Made by a program: the position numbers and the translations under genes. A DNA stretch of 64,000 bases, from assembly GCA_963971425.1 (NCBI GenBank), contig OZ020522.1, positions 1,710,168-1,774,167 of the forward strand, written 5' to 3'. This document shows positions 60,831 through 64,000 of this stretch, piece by piece. The stretch comes from Bryoerythrophyllum caledonicum (Eukaryota; Streptophyta; Bryopsida; Pottiales; Pottiaceae). The notes under the pieces are model-generated. The model was not told the DNA's origin. It made no database searches and saw nothing but the letters and a program-made list of their open reading frames with translations. The first letter of the stretch is position 1. Each line of letters starts with the position of its first letter.

Positions 60831-61944
60831 TTAATTAAATCAACCGTGATCTTAAGTTCTATCTCCGCCATCTTCAAGATCAAAAAATTATCGACTACTA
60901 TCGCTTGTCCTAGGAAATGCTTCTTCTAAAAAAATGCCCAATTATTAAAGCTTGTTAGTTTAGTAATGCCACCATTACTCCAAAACAATGCATATATCTA
61001 AAAGCGGTTATCTCATTTTAAATACTAGGGTAAGACATTTGCTTGAACTTGACCAAGACAAAGACAAGATCCTCATATGCAAGGGTCTTGTGAAGAATAC
61101 TTTTTGGCCATAAAAATAATGTCTGAGGTAATCTTTGCATACTCCAACCACTAAAGAGGTGCCGACATCGGCACCCTTTTACAAAACCTCTCTTATATTT
61201 AGAAAAAAACCTCCCAAGGGGTTGTGGACATCGGCTCTCTACAAAAGAATCCATTCTACATATGAAAAAAAAACCTTCTAAGGAAGATGCCGACATCGGC
61301 ATCAAACTAAAAGGACATTTGTATCTCTAGAAAAAAACACCTTGATATGGAATGCTGCCATCAGTACCCTCTAAAACATCTTTTCTATGTTTTGAAAAAA
61401 GAACCTTTAGGGAAGGTACAGACATTGGCACTCCATTAGAAGGCCCTTCATATTTTTCAAAAGACAACCTCCAATGGGGTTGCCGACATCGGCACTCCTT
61501 TGAAGGATCCTTCTTATGTTTAAAAACAAAACCTCCAAAGTTGATCCTATTATCAACATTCCTCTAAATAGCCCCTTCTATATTTAGAAAAGATACCCTC
61601 AAAGGTAATGCCGACATTGGCACTCGTTTGAAGGAGCCTTCTCATTTTAGAAAATCAATCTTTAGAGGAGTGTCGACAACGGCGTTCCTCTAGAGGATCC
61701 TTTATATCTTTGAAAAGGAAATGTGAGACGTCTAAGGGAGGTGCCGACATCGGCACCCCTAGGACGCCTTTACATTTTTATTGAAAGAACCTCCAAAAAG
61801 AATTTTAGACATTATCATTCCTCAAAAATACCTTTTCTATTGTTAAAAAGAGAACCTCTAAAGGTGGTGCCGACATCGGCACTCCACTAGGCACTCTTCG
61901 TTTGTTTACAATGAGAACCTCTAAAGGGAGTGCCGACATCGGCA

Positions 61945-62170
61945 CCCTCTGAAATTTACATTCGCATTCTAAAAAATTTTGAGAGAATTCTAGAATGGTA
62001 TCACACTTTATCATCTAACACTCTAACAATAAGTTATCAACGGATGAAGTCTTGGAATTTACTACTTCATCCATTGATAACTTATTCTTAGATTGTTGGA
62101 TAATGAAGTGTGAGACCATTTTGGAATTCTTTCAAACAATCTTAGAGCGTGAATTTAAAATTTAGAGGGT
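61945..62170. repeat. Foldback 1 within the array
   Basis: Near-perfect inverted repeat with arms of about 95-110 bp around a centre near 62050-62064 (TCTTGGAATTTACTA). The left arm contains ATGGTATCACACTTTATCAT and AATAAGTTATCAACGGATGA; the right arm contains their complements. Both arms end in a palindrome unit (61930 and 62169). Confidence 0.85.
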
Positions 62171-62249
62171 GCCAATATCGGCACTCCTTTTTAATAGTTC
62201 CATTTTAAAAGATTGAATAGGCCTTCTTGTAAAGTGCCGATGTTAGTGC

Positions 62250-62473
62250 CCCCTAGAATTTACATTCACGCTCTAGAAAAATTTAAGATAATTTCAAAAT
62301 GGTATCACACTTTGTCATCTAATGCTCCAAGAATAAGTTATCTTTGGATGAAGTCTTGGAATTCATTACTTCATCCGTTGATAACTTATTCTTAGAGTGT
62401 TGGATGATGAAGTGTGATACCATTTTGGAATTCCTTGAAAAATTTCTAAAGCATGAATATGAATACTAGGGGG
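62250..62473. repeat. Foldback 2 within the array
   Basis: A second copy of the same foldback: ATGGTATCACACTTTGTCAT and AATAAGTTATCTTTGGATGA on the left, complements on the right, centre near 62352-62366. It is flanked by palindrome units at 62234 and 62474. Confidence 0.85.
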
Positions 62474-62959
62474 TTGCCGATGTCGGCATCCCCTTTAGAA
62501 GATCTCATTTGAAACATAGAAAGGGCCCTCTTGTGGATTGTCAATATCGGGACTCCCTCTGGAGATTTTTTTAACAGATAGGAAGGACCATTTAGATGAG
62601 TGTCAATGTGTCCCTCCTTTAAAGATTCTCTCAAAGAATAAGGGAAGAGCGTCCTTAGGAGTGCCGATGTCGGCACCCTTTTTACAAGTATAATGATGAT
62701 GGAGAATATTGCATGATATTATATTGAATCTTATGAAATCTAATCAATCAATTACGCGATTTATTTAAATTCAAATCCTTATCAACTCAAATTTGATTCA
62801 AATATGCGCTCGCAAATGCCTTGCTGGTCTCTATTTCCTTTGTCCAAAATCAAAGGTGCAAGTATCTCTAATTGACAAAATATTGCTTGTAGTCATCTTT
62901 TCCACTAATATTGAAGGTCATGTTCATTGATCAATGGCAATTCACATGGCAATTCTCTA

Positions 62960-63226
62960 ATTTTGAATGATCGTTAATGACGGAGATTATCGTAGGCTTC
63001 AGCGACCTCACTCCATATTTAATGCATGCATTAAAGAGTTCATCAAAATAGTCATCAATATCTTCCTGAAAACTCTATTGGTGTTTTTTGCAACTCGCGT
63101 AGTCCAATCAAAGAATATTCCATCAAGAACATACAACAACACATTGAACAGCTTTAGACCGTCCATGGAAGCAATTCTTTCTCCGATCTTGTGCTTCACC
63201 ATTGCTCTATATACCGGCAAATACAT
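62960..63226 (-). pseudogene. Unrecognised coding remnant
   Basis: A minus frame of 72 codons (63226-63008) reads IGERIASMDGLKLFNVLLYV, then LDGIFFDWTTRVAKNTNRVF, with protein-like composition. Family unknown. It lies upstream of the array on the same strand as the transposase remnant and could be a host gene or an element gene fragment. Confidence 0.3.
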
Positions 63227-63299
63227 TGAGAGAACTTACTTTTGTGCCTTCACTGATTTTACAATTGTATGAAATGATACACTTATAGTATCTCCAACC

Positions 63300-64000
63300 T
63301 CCAATTACATGAGGACCTCGTAATTTCACCAAAATGGAAGCTTTCAGATATTTTCCCTCCCCATGCTAATTTGCTCTAAGATGTCCAAATTTAGCGCAAA
63401 GTTTTCTATCATGTCTCCTTCATCTTCAATTCTATCATATGACTATATTCAAATCTCAAGTGCCAATAATTACAGTAGCTATTAGATATTGAAACCACAA
63501 CTCTCACAGCCTCTTCAATACTCTCATCTCTGGCATTGATCCATAGCTAATCTTAAGACTCTAAAATTCAAAAAGCCAAAGATCTATTGAAAGAGACTAA
63601 GAAACCTGAGACTAACCGTATGATCTAGTCTCTCTCAACTCTCCCTTTTTTTATTAAAGCCGTCCAACTCTATAAGAATAGGACAACTGTGTTTGCAATT
63701 CATTTTACTGTTAATTTCTCAATATTGAGTAGATCAACCTAACATTTGCAATTCACAAAGCTCATCAATTGGAATGCCCCTATCACCGGCTCTATTGAGG
63801 TGCTTTTTGAAATGATCATTAATTATTATTGATTTTCTGCATTTGTTTTGTATGATGGACGCCCTTGAGAAGCTTTGTTTCATTTAGATTTGACGTCTTC
63901 TTTAACGTCTTCTTTAAGATTGAACAATCGCTCCATTTGTTGATTCTTTCATGTTTATGTATTTTGTTGATTCTTTTATATTTATGGTCTACCTGGCATC
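63300..64000. other. Intergenic, nothing recognised
   Basis: AT-rich; a short direct repeat ACGTCTTCTTTAA near 63893-63917 only. Confidence 0.45.

Larger units (their letters stand above)
61158..62676. repeat. 64-bp tandem array with GTGCCGACATCGGCAC core
   Basis: About 18 copies of the palindrome GGTGCCGACATCGGCACC or variants. Starts: 61158, 61222, 61286, 61353, 61414, 61480, about 61540, 61608, 61670, 61740, about 61803, 61867, 61930, then 62169, 62234, 62474, 62539, 62600 and 62661. The period averages 64 bp. Several are perfect; others carry 1-5 changes. The flanks repeat too (AACCTCTAAAGGGAG before, CTCCTTTGAAGGATCC after). The central CA gives each palindrome a direction: CA up to 61930, TG from 62234 onward. 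The array lies just 5' of the transposase remnant. Confidence 0.85.

Noticed and set aside
61158-62676. CRISPR-like look: regular short palindromic repeats with a 64-bp period
   Set aside because: The spacers are themselves related repeats, the direction flips, and the context is a plant genome with transposase remnants. No cas genes.

Overview
The window looks like nuclear DNA of a land plant, probably outside the flowering plants (lycophyte, fern or bryophyte; inferred from gene style and repeat content, not proven). The evidence is two intron-bearing class I HD-Zip genes with GC-rich exons, set in AT-rich DNA that is mostly transposable elements in various states of decay. A 200-base run of N (8027-8226) marks an assembly gap.

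The only intact genes I can support are two HD-Zip I paralogues: complement(20578..22088) and 43502..44999. They are three-exon genes in inverted orientation about 21 kb apart. From the middle of exon 1 through both introns to the stop they are nearly identical. Their 5' ends and upstream DNA are clearly different, and their 3' UTRs drift apart gradually. This fits gene conversion between inverted copies.

The rest is mobile DNA. (a) Three fragments of one MULE-like transposase family with a SWIM zinc finger lie at 5.3-7.8 kb (+), 48.3-48.6 kb (-) and 59.6-60.8 kb (-). On the 5' side of each lies an array of short self-complementary motifs, different in each case: a CCTCG/CGAGG motif at 3.0-5.0 kb, GTAC-centred motifs at 48.7-55.6 kb, and a GTGCCGACATCGGCAC motif at 61.2-62.7 kb. 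A fourth palindrome array lies at 56.3-56.7 kb and a palindrome-rich block at 25.4-25.8 kb. (b) Twelve copies of a roughly 0.5-1.0 kb repeat carry CCCCTAAAGG-like inverted ends abutting TTAA, as in piggyBac-type elements. (c) A 5'-truncated LINE (12236-16960) sits inside one of these repeats with a visible target-site duplication and is itself split by a 544-bp TIR element. A second LINE fragment is at 40.64-41.83 kb and several solo LINE 3' tails are scattered. (d) Two Tourist-like TIR elements, three other small TIR elements, and remnants of a gene with a ParB-like DGNHR motif (31-1450).

Layout: 0-1.5 kb ParB-like pseudogene; 1.9-2.9 TTAA repeat; 3-7.8 palindrome array plus MULE; 7.8-8.2 GC-rich block and gap; 8.6-9.2 Tourist-like; 10.4-17.1 TTAA repeats with the nested LINE; 19.9-22.8 HD-Zip copy A; 23-37.6 mainly TTAA repeats; 39.5-42.9 LINE pieces and TIR elements; 43.3-45.7 HD-Zip copy B; 48.3-57.7 MULE fragment, GTAC arrays and unrecognised coding fragments; 59.6-62.7 MULE remnant with palindrome array and foldbacks. 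All calls come from reading the sequence and the translations; no database search was made.
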